Source: Methylobacterium sp. Leaf108 (GTDB lineage Bacteria > Pseudomonadota > Alphaproteobacteria > Rhizobiales > Beijerinckiaceae). From it: DNA of 64,000 nucleotides. The position numbers and the translations under genes are program-made. Positions 51,336-59,917 of this stretch are shown piece by piece. Every line of letters starts with the position of its first letter. Position 1 is the first letter of the stretch. The stretch lies in NCBI RefSeq assembly GCF_001423265.1, contig NZ_LMND01000035.1:64639-128638 (forward strand). The letters are read 5' to 3'. The notes under the pieces are model-generated. The model saw nothing but the letters and a program-made list of their open reading frames with translations, was not told the origin of the DNA and did not search any database.

Positions 51336-51880
51336 CGGGCGGCCTCGTCTTGCTCGATGGTGCGCAGCAAGGCGGTCCGCGCTCGGGCGACGCGACTCAT
51401 CACGGTCCCCGTCGGAACGCCGAGCCGACGGCCTGCCTCGGAGTAGCTGAGTTCCTCAACGTCGACGAGCAGAAGGACGCGGCGATGGTCAGGGGAGATC
51501 CGCATCAAGCTCTGGCGCACCGATAAGTCTGTCACGAGACGGTGGTCAATGAGCCAGGGATCAACCCCCTCCACCTCGACCGGTACAAGCGTCGCAGCGC
51601 GGCGCCGATGCGCGTCGACGGCAGCGTTGCGCGCGATCCTGTACAGCCATACCCGGTAAGCCTGGCTATTCGTCGGGACGTGCCTTGCCGTCAACGCCCG
51701 CACCGCTGCATCCTGAGCCACGTCGCCGGCCTCGTCTGCATCGCGCATGAAGCGGCGTACGAAAGAGCGAAGTGCAGGCATAAGCGCTGGCAGAAGGTCG
51801 TGTGCACCAACAGCGATCGAACCAGCCGTAGCACCTTGAGCAGGGGCGGTAGGCTCGTTCGTGTCCCGCCTGTTCGCCAT
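51332..51880 (-). CDS. ECF RNA polymerase sigma factor (module 1)
   Basis: A 182-residue sigma-70 factor with only regions 2 and 4. Region 2 is visible in ALRSFVRRFMRDADEAGDVA and YRVWLYRIARNAAVDAHRRR. Region 4 is the helix-turn-helix LSYSEAGRRLGVPTGTVMSR. It is co-encoded with its anti-sigma gene and precedes the molybdoenzyme operon, so it probably controls that operon. Which ECF group it belongs to cannot be fixed without comparison. Confidence 0.93.
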   Translation of the reverse strand: MANRRDTNEPTAPAQGATAGSIAVGAHDLLPALMPALRSFVRRFMRDADEAGDVAQDAAVRALTARHVPTNSQAYRVWLYRIARNAAVDAHRRRAATLVPVEVEGVDPWLIDHRLVTDLSVRQSLMRISPDHRRVLLLVDVEELSYSEAGRRLGVPTGTVMSRVARARTALLRTIEQDEAAR

Positions 51881-52144
51881 TGCGTCCCGATAATCCCTTC
51901 AGGCGAGCAGCCTAACAAACCGCAGGCATATAAGGAACACTGTCTGCACGATGTGGCTCAGTCGGAGGGAGAACCGCCTACGCATGCTTGGTTTTCTCGA
52001 CCGAATGATTTTGGAAACCTAAAATACCGACATGCTTCACACACTTTCAGCTATCATGGCGGAAGCAAGAAATAGGCTGGCGACGACCCGATCTTTGACA
52101 GGCTCAGCCAGCTATTCGGGAGTGAACTGATAAGCATCCTTCCT

Positions 52145-52930
52145 GTGGCACTGCTGGCATGGAGCGTTGCGGCGGCAACAGCCTCTGCCGAGCAGGACCT
52201 GCTGTTGGGGGCCAACATTAACACGCCCGCGATGACCCAGGCCGAAATGACCCGGGCTGACATCGAGGCTCTGATCGCAAAATCCGCCGGCAAACCTATC
52301 GACCTCTCCGACAAGGCCCTCGCCGGCCTCGACTTGTCTGGCCTTAACCTCAAGGGCGCAAACCTACGGACAGCGCGCCTCATCAAGGCGAACCTGCGTG
52401 GAGCGGACCTCAGCGGAACGAACCTCGAACAGGCGTGGTTCATCAAGGCCGACCTCTCGGGGGCCAAGCTCGTCGGCGCAAAAATGTTCGGCATCACTGC
52501 CCGCGAGGCGAACCTCAGTGGGGCGGATCTCAGCCGGTCCATGCCCATCGGCGATTTCAGGGGCGCCAATATGAGCGGCGCTTCGCTGGTCGACCTCAAG
52601 GGCGGCGCTGACATCAAGAACCAATCGATGGGCCTGATGCGGGCGGTGTTCGTCTCCGTGAACCTGTCGGGCGCTAATTTGAAGGGCGCCAACCTCGGGC
52701 GCTCGCGCTTGGAATACGCCAACCTTACAAACGCCGACCTGACCGACGTGGTGCTGATGGGCTCGGACCTCTCCGGCGCGAACCTGACGGGCGCGACCGT
52801 GACCGGTGCTGACTTCAAGAACGTCGAGGTCAGCGGTGCGCGGCTTCAGTCCCTTAAGGGCCAGGACAGCGCCAAGGGCTGGTCCGCCCTGGTCAACGCC
52901 GACCGCGCCATCACCGACAAGACCAATTGA
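52145..52930 (+). CDS. Exported pentapeptide-repeat protein
   Basis: A 261-residue protein whose body (about 50-240) is a regular A(D/N)LXX pentapeptide array (e.g. ADLSGTNLEQ, ANLSGADLSR, ANLKGANLGR, ANLTNADLTD). It will form a quadrilateral beta-helix. The start is a GTG at 52145 giving a short hydrophobic leader MALLAWSVAAATASA. No ATG exists between it and the upstream in-frame stop at 52073, so the true N-terminus may have been lost or may begin at another weak codon. Its function is unknown; pentapeptide proteins often bind protein or DNA gyrase. Confidence 0.75.
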   Translation: MALLAWSVAAATASAEQDLLLGANINTPAMTQAEMTRADIEALIAKSAGKPIDLSDKALAGLDLSGLNLKGANLRTARLIKANLRGADLSGTNLEQAWFIKADLSGAKLVGAKMFGITAREANLSGADLSRSMPIGDFRGANMSGASLVDLKGGADIKNQSMGLMRAVFVSVNLSGANLKGANLGRSRLEYANLTNADLTDVVLMGSDLSGANLTGATVTGADFKNVEVSGARLQSLKGQDSAKGWSALVNADRAITDKTN

Positions 52931-53087
52931 TCAAGTTCCAGCACTCTCACTATGCAGGCCGTAGGTGAAAATCAGTCTTTAAGAAACATTGGCGGTGTAG
53001 CCGAACTGGCAAAAGTCTCATTCGTCCGGTTCCATAACGCCCAGCTGGCGAATATCCGCCTTTAAGGACTGTGCGAACGGGGTTCTA

Positions 53088-54448
53088 GTAATTACCCACC
53101 CCCTTGCGCAGGTTGGATTTCGCTGATTTCTTCGTGGGATGGGCCGAAGCGATCTTGAACGGCTGAGCCGTGAGGAGCTGATCGAGCTGGTGCTGCGGAT
53201 GCAGCGCCCGGAGAAGACCTCACGCACGTCTTCGAAGCCGCCCGCGACGGATCGCAAGGAGCGGCGCGAGCAGGCCAAACCCGGCGGGGCGAAGCCTGGC
53301 CACGAGGGCCACAGCCGCGTGATGAGCGAGGATCCCGATGGCGTCGTCGCGCATCGCCCTGATCGCTGCGCGTGCTGCGGCGGCGGACTGCACGGGGACC
53401 TTCCCGCCGAGGTCGTCAGCGTGTCCGAGCGGATCGAGCTGCCGGAAGTCGCACCGGTCGTCACCCAGCATCAACGGCTGGCGGTGCAGTGCCCGACCTG
53501 CGGGGCGCGCGTGATCGCACCGGTTCCGGCGGCGGCGCGCGGCACGCCCTTCGGCCCGCGACTGCATGCGGTGGCGACGTATCTCAAGACCTTCCAGGCG
53601 CTTTCCTACGAGCGGTTGCAGGCGGCGCTCTCCGACCTGTTCGGGCTCACGCTCAGCCAGGGTGGGCTGATGAACCTGCTCCAGCGCGCGCAGAAGTGCT
53701 TCCGCTCCGGTCGCGACGAGGCCGTCTCGACCCTGCGCCAAGCCACGGTGGTCGCCTCGGACGAGACCGGCGTGCGCATCGAGGGCAGCAACGCCTTTCA
53801 CTGGGTGTTCCATTCGACCCAAGCCGTGGTGCACACGACCTCGCCAACGCGGGGGGGCGTCGTGGTGCGGGAGATGATGGACGGGCATCGGCCGGCGGTG
53901 TGGATCTCGGACCGCTACACGGCTCAGCAGGGCCATGCCGCCGCGCACCAGACCTGCCTTGCCCATCTCGCCCGCGACGTCGCCTACGCCGTCGAGACCA
54001 GCGATGATCCCGTACCCTGGCGACTGCAGCTCTGGTTGCGATCCGTATTCACCCTGGCCGAGCACGTCACCGACTTCGCGATCTCGACCCTGACGGCCAA
54101 GCGTCGGACCTTGGATCGGCAACTCGGCGCCATCCTGGGCACACGAAGTAGCTGCGACCTGACCCGCGACCTGCAAGCCAAGATCGGCCGGGCTCGCCAT
54201 CAGCTGCTCGTCTTCCTCGCCCATCCCGGCGCGGTCGAGCCGACAAACAATGGCAGCGAGCGGCTGCTGCGCCCGTCCGTGATCCAGCGGAAGATGACCA
54301 ACGGCTACCGCGCGATGTGGGCGGCCGAGGGTGAGGCCGATATCCGCACCGTCGTCGATACCGCGCGCCTCACCGGCGCCAGCCCGTTCGGCACCATCCT
54401 CAAGACCGTCGGCGCCTGAACCCTATCATCGCGGGGGTGGGTAATTAC
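53088..54448 (+). mobile_element. IS66-family insertion sequence (ISBst12-like), complete
   Basis: The element is 1361 bp with 16-bp perfect terminal inverted repeats (GTAATTACCCACCCCC, 53088-53103; inverted at 54433-54448). It is flanked by the 8-bp direct repeat GGGTTCTA (53080-53087 and 54449-54456), the target duplication expected for IS66. Only a tnpC-type transposase is carried. The absence of tnpA/tnpB matches the ISBst12 subgroup. Confidence 0.96.
53139..54419 (+). CDS. tnpC: IS66-family transposase (TnpC)
   Basis: The 426-residue transposase starts 51 bp inside the left end. The N-terminal region has a Lys/Arg-rich linker and a zinc-finger-like CACCGGGL...VQCPTCGARV. The DDE catalytic domain shows SDETGVRIEGSNAFHWVFHS (first Asp), WISDRYTAQQGH (second Asp) and TNNGSERLLRPSVIQRKM (Glu), the standard IS66 signature. 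The length is within the normal range for the ISBst12 subgroup. The gene looks intact, and the exact target duplication suggests a recent insertion. Confidence 0.97.
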   Translation: MGRSDLERLSREELIELVLRMQRPEKTSRTSSKPPATDRKERREQAKPGGAKPGHEGHSRVMSEDPDGVVAHRPDRCACCGGGLHGDLPAEVVSVSERIELPEVAPVVTQHQRLAVQCPTCGARVIAPVPAAARGTPFGPRLHAVATYLKTFQALSYERLQAALSDLFGLTLSQGGLMNLLQRAQKCFRSGRDEAVSTLRQATVVASDETGVRIEGSNAFHWVFHSTQAVVHTTSPTRGGVVVREMMDGHRPAVWISDRYTAQQGHAAAHQTCLAHLARDVAYAVETSDDPVPWRLQLWLRSVFTLAEHVTDFAISTLTAKRRTLDRQLGAILGTRSSCDLTRDLQAKIGRARHQLLVFLAHPGAVEPTNNGSERLLRPSVIQRKMTNGYRAMWAAEGEADIRTVVDTARLTGASPFGTILKTVGA

Positions 54449-54621
54449 GGGTTCTACGGCGAGGAAGGATCGTGTCCTGACCCTCCGCTTTACGACTGGG
54501 TTGGGTGGGAAGCAGCTTGGCTGCTTTCAGTCGCAAGACGTTCTTAAGCGGACCTAGGATGACCCGCCGTCTCCGGATGGACGGTCCAACCCATCGCATG
54601 GTCGAAGTTCGTTAAAGCCGG

Positions 54622-55320
54622 ATGCCGACTTCATCAGAGGCGATGCGACCGGCGCGAAAGTGCTCTGCTTCGGGAGACAGCGTGATTCACGATTGCAAAG
54701 CCCCGGTCACGCGACATCTCGTGCTGGTCCGGCATGGCCAGAGCGTAGCCAACCGATCCGGCCTGTTCACGGGATTGCTGGATTCGCCCTTGACCGAGCA
54801 GGGCCGGATGGAAGCCGAGGCAGCCGGGCGGCGTTTGGCCGAGCGCAGCTGGCGCTTTTCCGCAGCCTTCACCTCGACGCTGACGCGGGCCGTCGTGAGC
54901 GGCCGGCTCATCCTCGATGCGCTCGGGCAACCCGGATTGGTCCCCCAACGCTTCGCCGCGCTCGACGAGCGAGACTACGGCGACCTCAGCGGGCTCGACA
55001 AGATCGCCGCCGATGCGCGCTGGGGGGCGGAGCGGATCGAGACCTGGCGCCGCTCCTACGCCGAGGCGCCGCCGAACGGTGAGAGCCTGCGCGATACCGT
55101 CGCCCGCATCGTCCCATGCTACCTCCGAACCATCCTGCCGGCGGTTATGGGCGGAGACGTGCTCGTCGTCGCCCACGGCAATTGCCTGCGGGCGCTTGTC
55201 ATGGCGCTTGAAGACCTGAGCCCCGCGGAGGTCGAGCACCTCGAACTCGCGACGGGTTCCGTCAGGATCTATGAGCTTGCTGCGGACACGACGATCAAGG
55301 CCCGCTGGATCGACGGGTGA
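54622..55320 (+). CDS. gpmA: 2,3-bisphosphoglycerate-dependent phosphoglycerate mutase-like phosphatase
   Basis: A 232-residue histidine phosphatase superfamily protein. The phospho-His motif is LVLVRHGQSVANRSG, followed by GpmA-like FTGLLDSPLTEQG and FTSTLTRAVVSGRLIL. LDERDYGDLSGLDK, PPNGESLRDTVARI and VVAHGNCLRALVMALEDL complete the active site. The set of motifs fits dPGM (3-phosphoglycerate to 2-phosphoglycerate) better than a generic CobC-type phosphatase, though the Gln after RHG and the shorter C-terminus differ from classical GpmA. The N-terminal 28 residues are probably upstream sequence; a GTG at 54682 would start nearer to the domain. Confidence 0.75.
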   Translation: MPTSSEAMRPARKCSASGDSVIHDCKAPVTRHLVLVRHGQSVANRSGLFTGLLDSPLTEQGRMEAEAAGRRLAERSWRFSAAFTSTLTRAVVSGRLILDALGQPGLVPQRFAALDERDYGDLSGLDKIAADARWGAERIETWRRSYAEAPPNGESLRDTVARIVPCYLRTILPAVMGGDVLVVAHGNCLRALVMALEDLSPAEVEHLELATGSVRIYELAADTTIKARWIDG

Positions 55321-55434
55321 ATCCGCCTGTCGGCCCCCCACAATGGGTCTCGGCAAACTCTGAAGGGGTCCTCATTTCATCTATTCCGTTGATGGGAAGC
55401 ATCTAATCATTCCGTTGGATTGAATGAAAGGGAC

Positions 55435-56565
55435 ATGGGATTTTCCGGCATCACATCGGAGCCATCCATGTCCGCGCCCAGACTTTTCTCCCACTCTCGT
55501 TCGACGCGTGCCTTGGCCGGCACGAGAGCTATCCTTCCGGGACTGGGCCTCTGCGTGGCGGTCACCGCCGCAGCGATCGGCTTCGAGGCCGTCGAGACGC
55601 AACTGTTCGGTCGTGCCTGGCTTGAAGCCTTGGTGCTGGCGATCCTGCTCGGGAGCGCGATCCGCACCGCCTGGACCCCGTCGCAGCGTTTCTTTCCCGG
55701 CATCGCCTTCGGGGCCAAGACCGTGCTGGAGATCGCGGTCGTACTACTCGGCGCGTCGCTCAGCCTCGCGACGATCCTCGCCGCCGGACCGGGTCTACTT
55801 TTCGGCATCGCGGGCGTCGTCGTGGTCGCGATCCTGTCGAGCTATGGCATCGGCCGGGCACTCGGGCTGCATCCGCGCATGGCAATCCTCGTCGCATGCG
55901 GAAACTCGATCTGCGGCAACTCGGCGATCGCGGCCACGGCACCGGTGATCGGCGCCGACGGCGAGGACGTCGCCGCCTCCATCGCCTTCACCGCGGTGCT
56001 GGGCGTGCTGGTGGTGCTCGGCCTGCCGCTGCTGGTGCCGCTGCTCGGTCTGTCGCCGATGCAGTACGGCGTGCTCGCCGGCCTCACCGTCTACGCTGTT
56101 CCGCAGGTCCTCGCCGCCACCGCGCCGGTCGCGGCGCTCAGCGTCCAGGTCGGAACCCTGGTGAAGCTCGTCCGGGTGCTGATGCTAGGCCCGGTCGTCC
56201 TGATGCTCTCGCTCGGTGCGAGCCGGCTGCGCGAGGAAACCGACGAGGCCGCCCCCGGCGTCACCGCCGGCGACCGCCCGGCCCGCGGCAGCCTCGCGAT
56301 TCACCGCCTGGTGCCGTGGTTCATCCTCGCCTTTCTTGCGCTCGCGGGCCTTCGCTCGGCCGGGCTGGTTCCGCAGGTCGCGCTCGCGCCGATGTCGGAG
56401 ACCGCCAATCTGCTCACCGTGGTCTCGATGGCGGCGCTCGGCCTCGGGGTCGATGTGCGCAGCGTCGCCAAGGCCGGGGCGCGGGTGACCCTGGCGGTGG
56501 TCGCCTCGCTCGTCGCACTCGGCGCCGTCAGCCTCGGTCTAATCCGCGTGCTGGGCCTCGCTTGA
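55435..56565 (+). CDS. yeiH: YeiH/UPF0324 family putative sulfate/sulfite exporter
   Basis: A 376-residue membrane protein with about ten helices and the family loop LVACGNSICGNSAIAATAPVIGA. ASLSLATI and LTVYAVPQVLAA are also visible. YeiH proteins are annotated as sulfate exporters, and relatives are regulated by LysR proteins (YeiE) in response to sulfite. The neighbouring SorAB genes fit this. The start ATG at 55435 has AAAGGG upstream; ATG 55468 is an alternative. The upstream region holds an AATGATTA-type motif also present before the small exported gene at 57958. Confidence 0.88.
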   Translation: MGFSGITSEPSMSAPRLFSHSRSTRALAGTRAILPGLGLCVAVTAAAIGFEAVETQLFGRAWLEALVLAILLGSAIRTAWTPSQRFFPGIAFGAKTVLEIAVVLLGASLSLATILAAGPGLLFGIAGVVVVAILSSYGIGRALGLHPRMAILVACGNSICGNSAIAATAPVIGADGEDVAASIAFTAVLGVLVVLGLPLLVPLLGLSPMQYGVLAGLTVYAVPQVLAATAPVAALSVQVGTLVKLVRVLMLGPVVLMLSLGASRLREETDEAAPGVTAGDRPARGSLAIHRLVPWFILAFLALAGLRSAGLVPQVALAPMSETANLLTVVSMAALGLGVDVRSVAKAGARVTLAVVASLVALGAVSLGLIRVLGLA

Positions 56566-56591
56566 ACCGATCGGATGCGCCCGAGGCCCGG

Positions 56592-57743
56592 TCAGGCCCC
56601 GGCGAGGCAGGGCGAGACGAAGAGCTCCCCGCGATAGGCCCCGCGCAACGTGCGCACGGACACGATCAGCCAGAGTAGGGTCAGCAGGCCGACGAGGCCC
56701 GCTCCGAGCCAGGCGAACCCGCTGAGTGCCGTCACTTCGCCGATCCGCAGGGTTGCCAGGGCATAGACGCCGAGCGGGAAGATGTAGCCCCACCAGCCGA
56801 GGTTGAACGGAACGCCGGCGCGCAGGTAGCGCACGGTGACGGCGAGCGAGAGCAGGAACCACCAGGCCCCATAGCCCCAGAGAATCAGTGCGCCGATGAG
56901 GCCCACGATCCTGAGGATGTCCGGAGCTCCGGCAAAACCGTCCGCCGCGAGGATCGGGCCACCGGCCTGCCCCAGCACGAGCAGGCCGAGCGCCCCGGTT
57001 CCGAGCGGACCGAGGGAGAGCCAGCTCGATGCGGCCATCTCCCGCGGTGGCAAGTTGTGCAGCGCCATGCGCAGCACCAGGATCGCCAGGATGCTCAGCG
57101 CCAGCGGGACCGAGACGCCCCAGAGCACAAAGCTCGTGACGATGACGGCGAGTTGTTGGCTCTCGCCATTCAAGGCTGGAGCGAGCAGGCCACCGGAGAC
57201 GGCGACGACCTCGGCTGTCACCACTGGCAGCAGCCAGACGGCCGTCATCTGGTCGATGCGGTGCTCCTGGCGGGTGAACATCAGGTAGGGGATCGCGACA
57301 GCACAGATCAGAGCGAGCGCCACGTCGAACCACCACAGAGGCAGGGCGATGCGGACGGTCTCGGCGCCGAGATACGGTGGACCGAATATCAGTAGCCCGT
57401 TCAGCAGCGTCGCAAGTGCCATCGGGATCGCCCCGAAGAACATCGACACCGTCGAGTGTCCGAAGATCCGTCGGGCGCCATCGAAGTAGAAGATCCAACG
57501 CGCGCCGTAGACTAGGCAGAAGGTGGCGAAGAGCACGACGGAGGCGAGCCAGAGCCCGAGCGGGACAGGGGCCAGCAGGGCATGCGTCGCCGGCAGACGG
57601 TCGAGGGCCAAGGCGACCACGCCAGTGCCCATCACCACGGTGAACCAGTTCGGCGTGAATTGCCGGATCACGTCCCGCGGATGCTGGAGGCGAGAGAGCG
57701 GCTTCAGGCCTGTGCTGATCGCCAGCAGACTGGATTCCGACAC
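56592..57743 (-). CDS. SLAC1/TehA/Ssu1-type anion channel-like exporter
   Basis: A 383-residue integral membrane protein with ten helices and the TDT family fold. The N-terminus FTPNWFTVVMGTGVVALALD is the signature of this group. LWWFDVALALICAVAIPYLMF and YGAWWFLLSLAVTVRYLRAG follow the usual spacing. Family members include TehA, plant SLAC1 and the fungal sulfite pump Ssu1. Convergent with the YeiH gene and close to sulfite oxidation genes, it is most simply a sulfite or related anion exporter, an inference from context. It is preceded by a 214-bp promoter region shared with a small exported protein. Confidence 0.85.
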   Translation of the reverse strand: MSESSLLAISTGLKPLSRLQHPRDVIRQFTPNWFTVVMGTGVVALALDRLPATHALLAPVPLGLWLASVVLFATFCLVYGARWIFYFDGARRIFGHSTVSMFFGAIPMALATLLNGLLIFGPPYLGAETVRIALPLWWFDVALALICAVAIPYLMFTRQEHRIDQMTAVWLLPVVTAEVVAVSGGLLAPALNGESQQLAVIVTSFVLWGVSVPLALSILAILVLRMALHNLPPREMAASSWLSLGPLGTGALGLLVLGQAGGPILAADGFAGAPDILRIVGLIGALILWGYGAWWFLLSLAVTVRYLRAGVPFNLGWWGYIFPLGVYALATLRIGEVTALSGFAWLGAGLVGLLTLLWLIVSVRTLRGAYRGELFVSPCLAGA

Positions 57744-57957
57744 GGGGCGCTCTCGGGCTTCGGAGGGTCAACGCACTGGCTCTAGCACGACCCCGCATCG
57801 CGCGCCGCCTCGATAGATAGCAGCTCGCAAGCGGCGCTTAATCATCAAAACAATCGATTATAACTAGCTAATCAAACTATTGGAACGAATGATTATCGGC
57901 CGCTACCTTCTTGTGATCACGAACCGACGTGACGACCCCACCAGAAGGATATCGACC

Positions 57958-58191
57958 ATGACACGTACGATCGCCGCCGTCGCCCTCGCCGCCTCCGCCC
58001 TCGTCGGCATGACGGTCCTCTCGCAGGCCCAGGGCCTCCGCGCTCCGCAGGCCCACTCCATCATCAGCCCATCCGCACCGATCTACGGCGATGCCGATGG
58101 CGCCAACGCCAAGAACCCGGCGCTCCCGGCCTACGCCCGTGGCCGCGGCCAGGAGACCGGCGGCCCGGCGCGGGAACTGATCGGACGCTGA
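57958..58191 (+). CDS. Small exported protein of unknown function
   Basis: A 77-residue protein with signal peptide MTRTIAAVALAASALVGMTV (cleavage near LSQAQ-G). The polar, probably disordered mature part (APIYGDADGANAKNPALPAY, RGRGQETGGP) has no Cys and no recognisable domain. It has a strong AGAAGGA ribosome binding site. An AT-rich regulatory region upstream contains GATTA-N8-TAATC (57856-57873) and AACGAATGATTA (57884-57895). A GC hairpin at 58205 follows. Its place beside exporters and a molybdoenzyme suggests envelope stress, but this is a guess. Confidence 0.75.
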   Translation: MTRTIAAVALAASALVGMTVLSQAQGLRAPQAHSIISPSAPIYGDADGANAKNPALPAYARGRGQETGGPARELIGR

Positions 58192-58204
58192 CAGCGCCCC
58201 CTTG

Positions 58205-58228
58205 GCCGCCGGGCATCCGTCCGGCGGC
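58205..58228. terminator. 8-bp GC stem-loop
   Basis: GCCGCCGG (58205-58212) pairs with CCGGCGGC (58221-58228), 13 bp after the stop of the small exported gene and before the 44-codon gene. No T-run follows. Confidence 0.5.
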
Positions 58229-58269
58229 GCGTGAAGCCTTCGACCACCCGAATGGCAGGGAGATCCATC

Positions 58270-58404
58270 ATGACCCGACCCACCTTCGAGACCACCGACG
58301 AGGCCCGGCAGGGCGAGACCAGCGGTCACATGCGCTGGGTCCTGTTCTGGACGGTCGCCCTGACCGTCGCCGCCGTCGGCACCGTCTGGCTGACAATCAT
58401 CTGA
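58270..58404 (+). CDS. 44-residue single-pass membrane protein
   Basis: A very short gene. After a polar cytoplasmic start (MTRPTFETTDEARQGETSGH) comes one strong transmembrane helix (about 22-42, RWVLFWTVALTVAAVGTVWL) and a TII end. An AGGGAG ribosome binding site lies at proper distance. Codon use is typical of the flanking genes. It sits between the small exported gene and sorA, so it may be a small subunit or regulator of an envelope complex. There is no named family. Confidence 0.6.
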   Translation: MTRPTFETTDEARQGETSGHMRWVLFWTVALTVAAVGTVWLTII

Positions 58405-58489
58405 CCCGCCCGCCCGCCATTGATCGGAGATCGGAAATCTTCGGATGATCGCAATCGGAGATCGTTGAAATCTCAAACGATCATCGGAT

Positions 58490-58517
58490 GGAATAATCGT
58501 CTCGCCGTAGCATCTCC
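58490..58517 (+). promoter_or_regulatory. ECF-like promoter upstream of sorA (module 2)
   Basis: GGAATA (58490-58495), 17 bp, then TCTCC (58513-58517), identical in both boxes and spacing to the pair before the module 2 propeller gene. It lies about 166 bp before the sorA ATG, leaving a long leader. Confidence 0.45.
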
Positions 58518-58682
58518 TTCACGGGGAAGACGCCTCTTTGCCGGGATGACATGGATCGACGACCCGAGTTTCCGGCGGCGAGACCGAACCGTCCCGACCG
58601 ACGCCAATGCCGTCCGCCGACGGCGACACCGAGATCTAGCGACCGGCCGACGCGGCCCAACAAACGATTCCAGGGAGACATC

Positions 58683-59906
58683 ATGCGCCATCTGCACGAA
58701 CCGTTGAACCGCCGCCTCGTCCTGGGTGGCCTAGGGGTTGGCAGCCTCGCCGCCGCGATGCCGGCCTGGGCCGCGGGCTCGGTGAAGCTTCCGCTGCCTG
58801 GCGGCCCGGACGAGCGGGCGCTGACCACCGCCTTTCCGGGCAAGGCCGAGATGATCCTTCAACGCACCCATCCGCCGCTGCTGGAGACGCCGTTCTCGGT
58901 GTTCGACGAGGGCGTGTTCACGCCCAACGACCGCTTCTACGTGCGCTGGCACTGGGCCTCGATCCCGACCGAAGTCGACGCCGGCACCTTCCGGCTTAAG
59001 GTCCACGGCCACGTCGACAAGGAACTCTCGCTCTCGCTCGACGCCATCGCCGGCCTGCCGCGCTTCGAGATCGCCGCGGTGAACCAGTGCTCGGGCAATT
59101 CGCGCGGGCTGTTCGAGCCGCGGGTGCCCGGCGCGCAATGGGCCAACGGCTCGATGGGCAACGCCCGCTGGACCGGCGTGCGCCTCAGGGACGTGCTCGA
59201 AAAGGCCGGGGTGAAGGCCGGTGCCGTGCAGGTCCGCTTCAACGGCCTCGACGAGCCGGTGGTCGACGACGCGCCCGACTTCAAGAAGTCGCTCGATCTC
59301 GACCACGCCAACAATGGTGAGGTGATGATCGCCTACGCGATGAACGGCGAGCAATTGCCGCTGCTTAATGGTTTCCCGCTCCGGCTCGTAGTGCCGGGCT
59401 GGTACTCGACCTACTGGGTCAAGATGCTGTCCGACATCGAGGTGCTGGACAAACCCGACGACGGGTATTGGATGAAGACCGCCTACCGCATTCCTGACGT
59501 GCCGGGCGCTAACATCAAGCCCGGCCAGACCGGCTTCAAGACGGTGCCGATCAACAGGATGGTGCCGCGCTCGTTCGTCACCAACCTGCAGGACGGCGCC
59601 AAGGTGGCGGCCGGAACGCCGGTGGCGTTGCGCGGCATCGCCTTCGGCGGCGATTGCGGGGTGAAGGCGGTGGACTTCTCAGGCGACGGCGGCGCGACGT
59701 GGTTCCCGGCGCAGCTAGGCGCGGACGAGGGTCCCTACAGCTTCCGCCGCTTCGACGGCAGCTTGCCGGCATTGGCTGTCGGCAGCCACACGGTCAGGGT
59801 CCGCTGCACCAACACCAACGGCGTCGCGCAGCCCCTGGACCGGGTCTGGAACGGGGCCGGCTTCATGCAGAACGGCATCGAGACCGTGTCCTTCCAGGCC
59901 GCTTGA
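58683..59906 (+). CDS. sorA: SorA-type sulfite dehydrogenase molybdenum subunit (module 2)
   Basis: A 407-residue exported molybdoenzyme. The Tat-type leader NRRLVLGGLGVGSLAAAMPA is followed by a characteristic N-terminal segment (PPLLETPFSVFDEGVFTPND, RFYVRWHWASIP). The Mo-pterin domain has Cys in VNQCSGNSRGLFEP, and ARWTGVRLRDVLEKAGV, AMNGEQLPLLNGFPLRLVVP and WVKMLSDIEV follow. The C-terminal dimerisation domain includes VKAVDFSGDGGATWFPAQL. The length and the gene for a cytochrome directly downstream fit SorAB (sulfite to sulfate, electrons to cytochrome c). The ATG at 58683 follows AGGGAG. Confidence 0.92.
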   Translation: MRHLHEPLNRRLVLGGLGVGSLAAAMPAWAAGSVKLPLPGGPDERALTTAFPGKAEMILQRTHPPLLETPFSVFDEGVFTPNDRFYVRWHWASIPTEVDAGTFRLKVHGHVDKELSLSLDAIAGLPRFEIAAVNQCSGNSRGLFEPRVPGAQWANGSMGNARWTGVRLRDVLEKAGVKAGAVQVRFNGLDEPVVDDAPDFKKSLDLDHANNGEVMIAYAMNGEQLPLLNGFPLRLVVPGWYSTYWVKMLSDIEVLDKPDDGYWMKTAYRIPDVPGANIKPGQTGFKTVPINRMVPRSFVTNLQDGAKVAAGTPVALRGIAFGGDCGVKAVDFSGDGGATWFPAQLGADEGPYSFRRFDGSLPALAVGSHTVRVRCTNTNGVAQPLDRVWNGAGFMQNGIETVSFQAA

Positions 59907-59917
59907 GGAGAACAGCC

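Noticed and set aside
53104..53138. tnpA/tnpB genes of a classical IS66 element
   Set aside because: Only 35 bp lie between the left terminal repeat and the transposase start. The element belongs to the tnpC-only subgroup.
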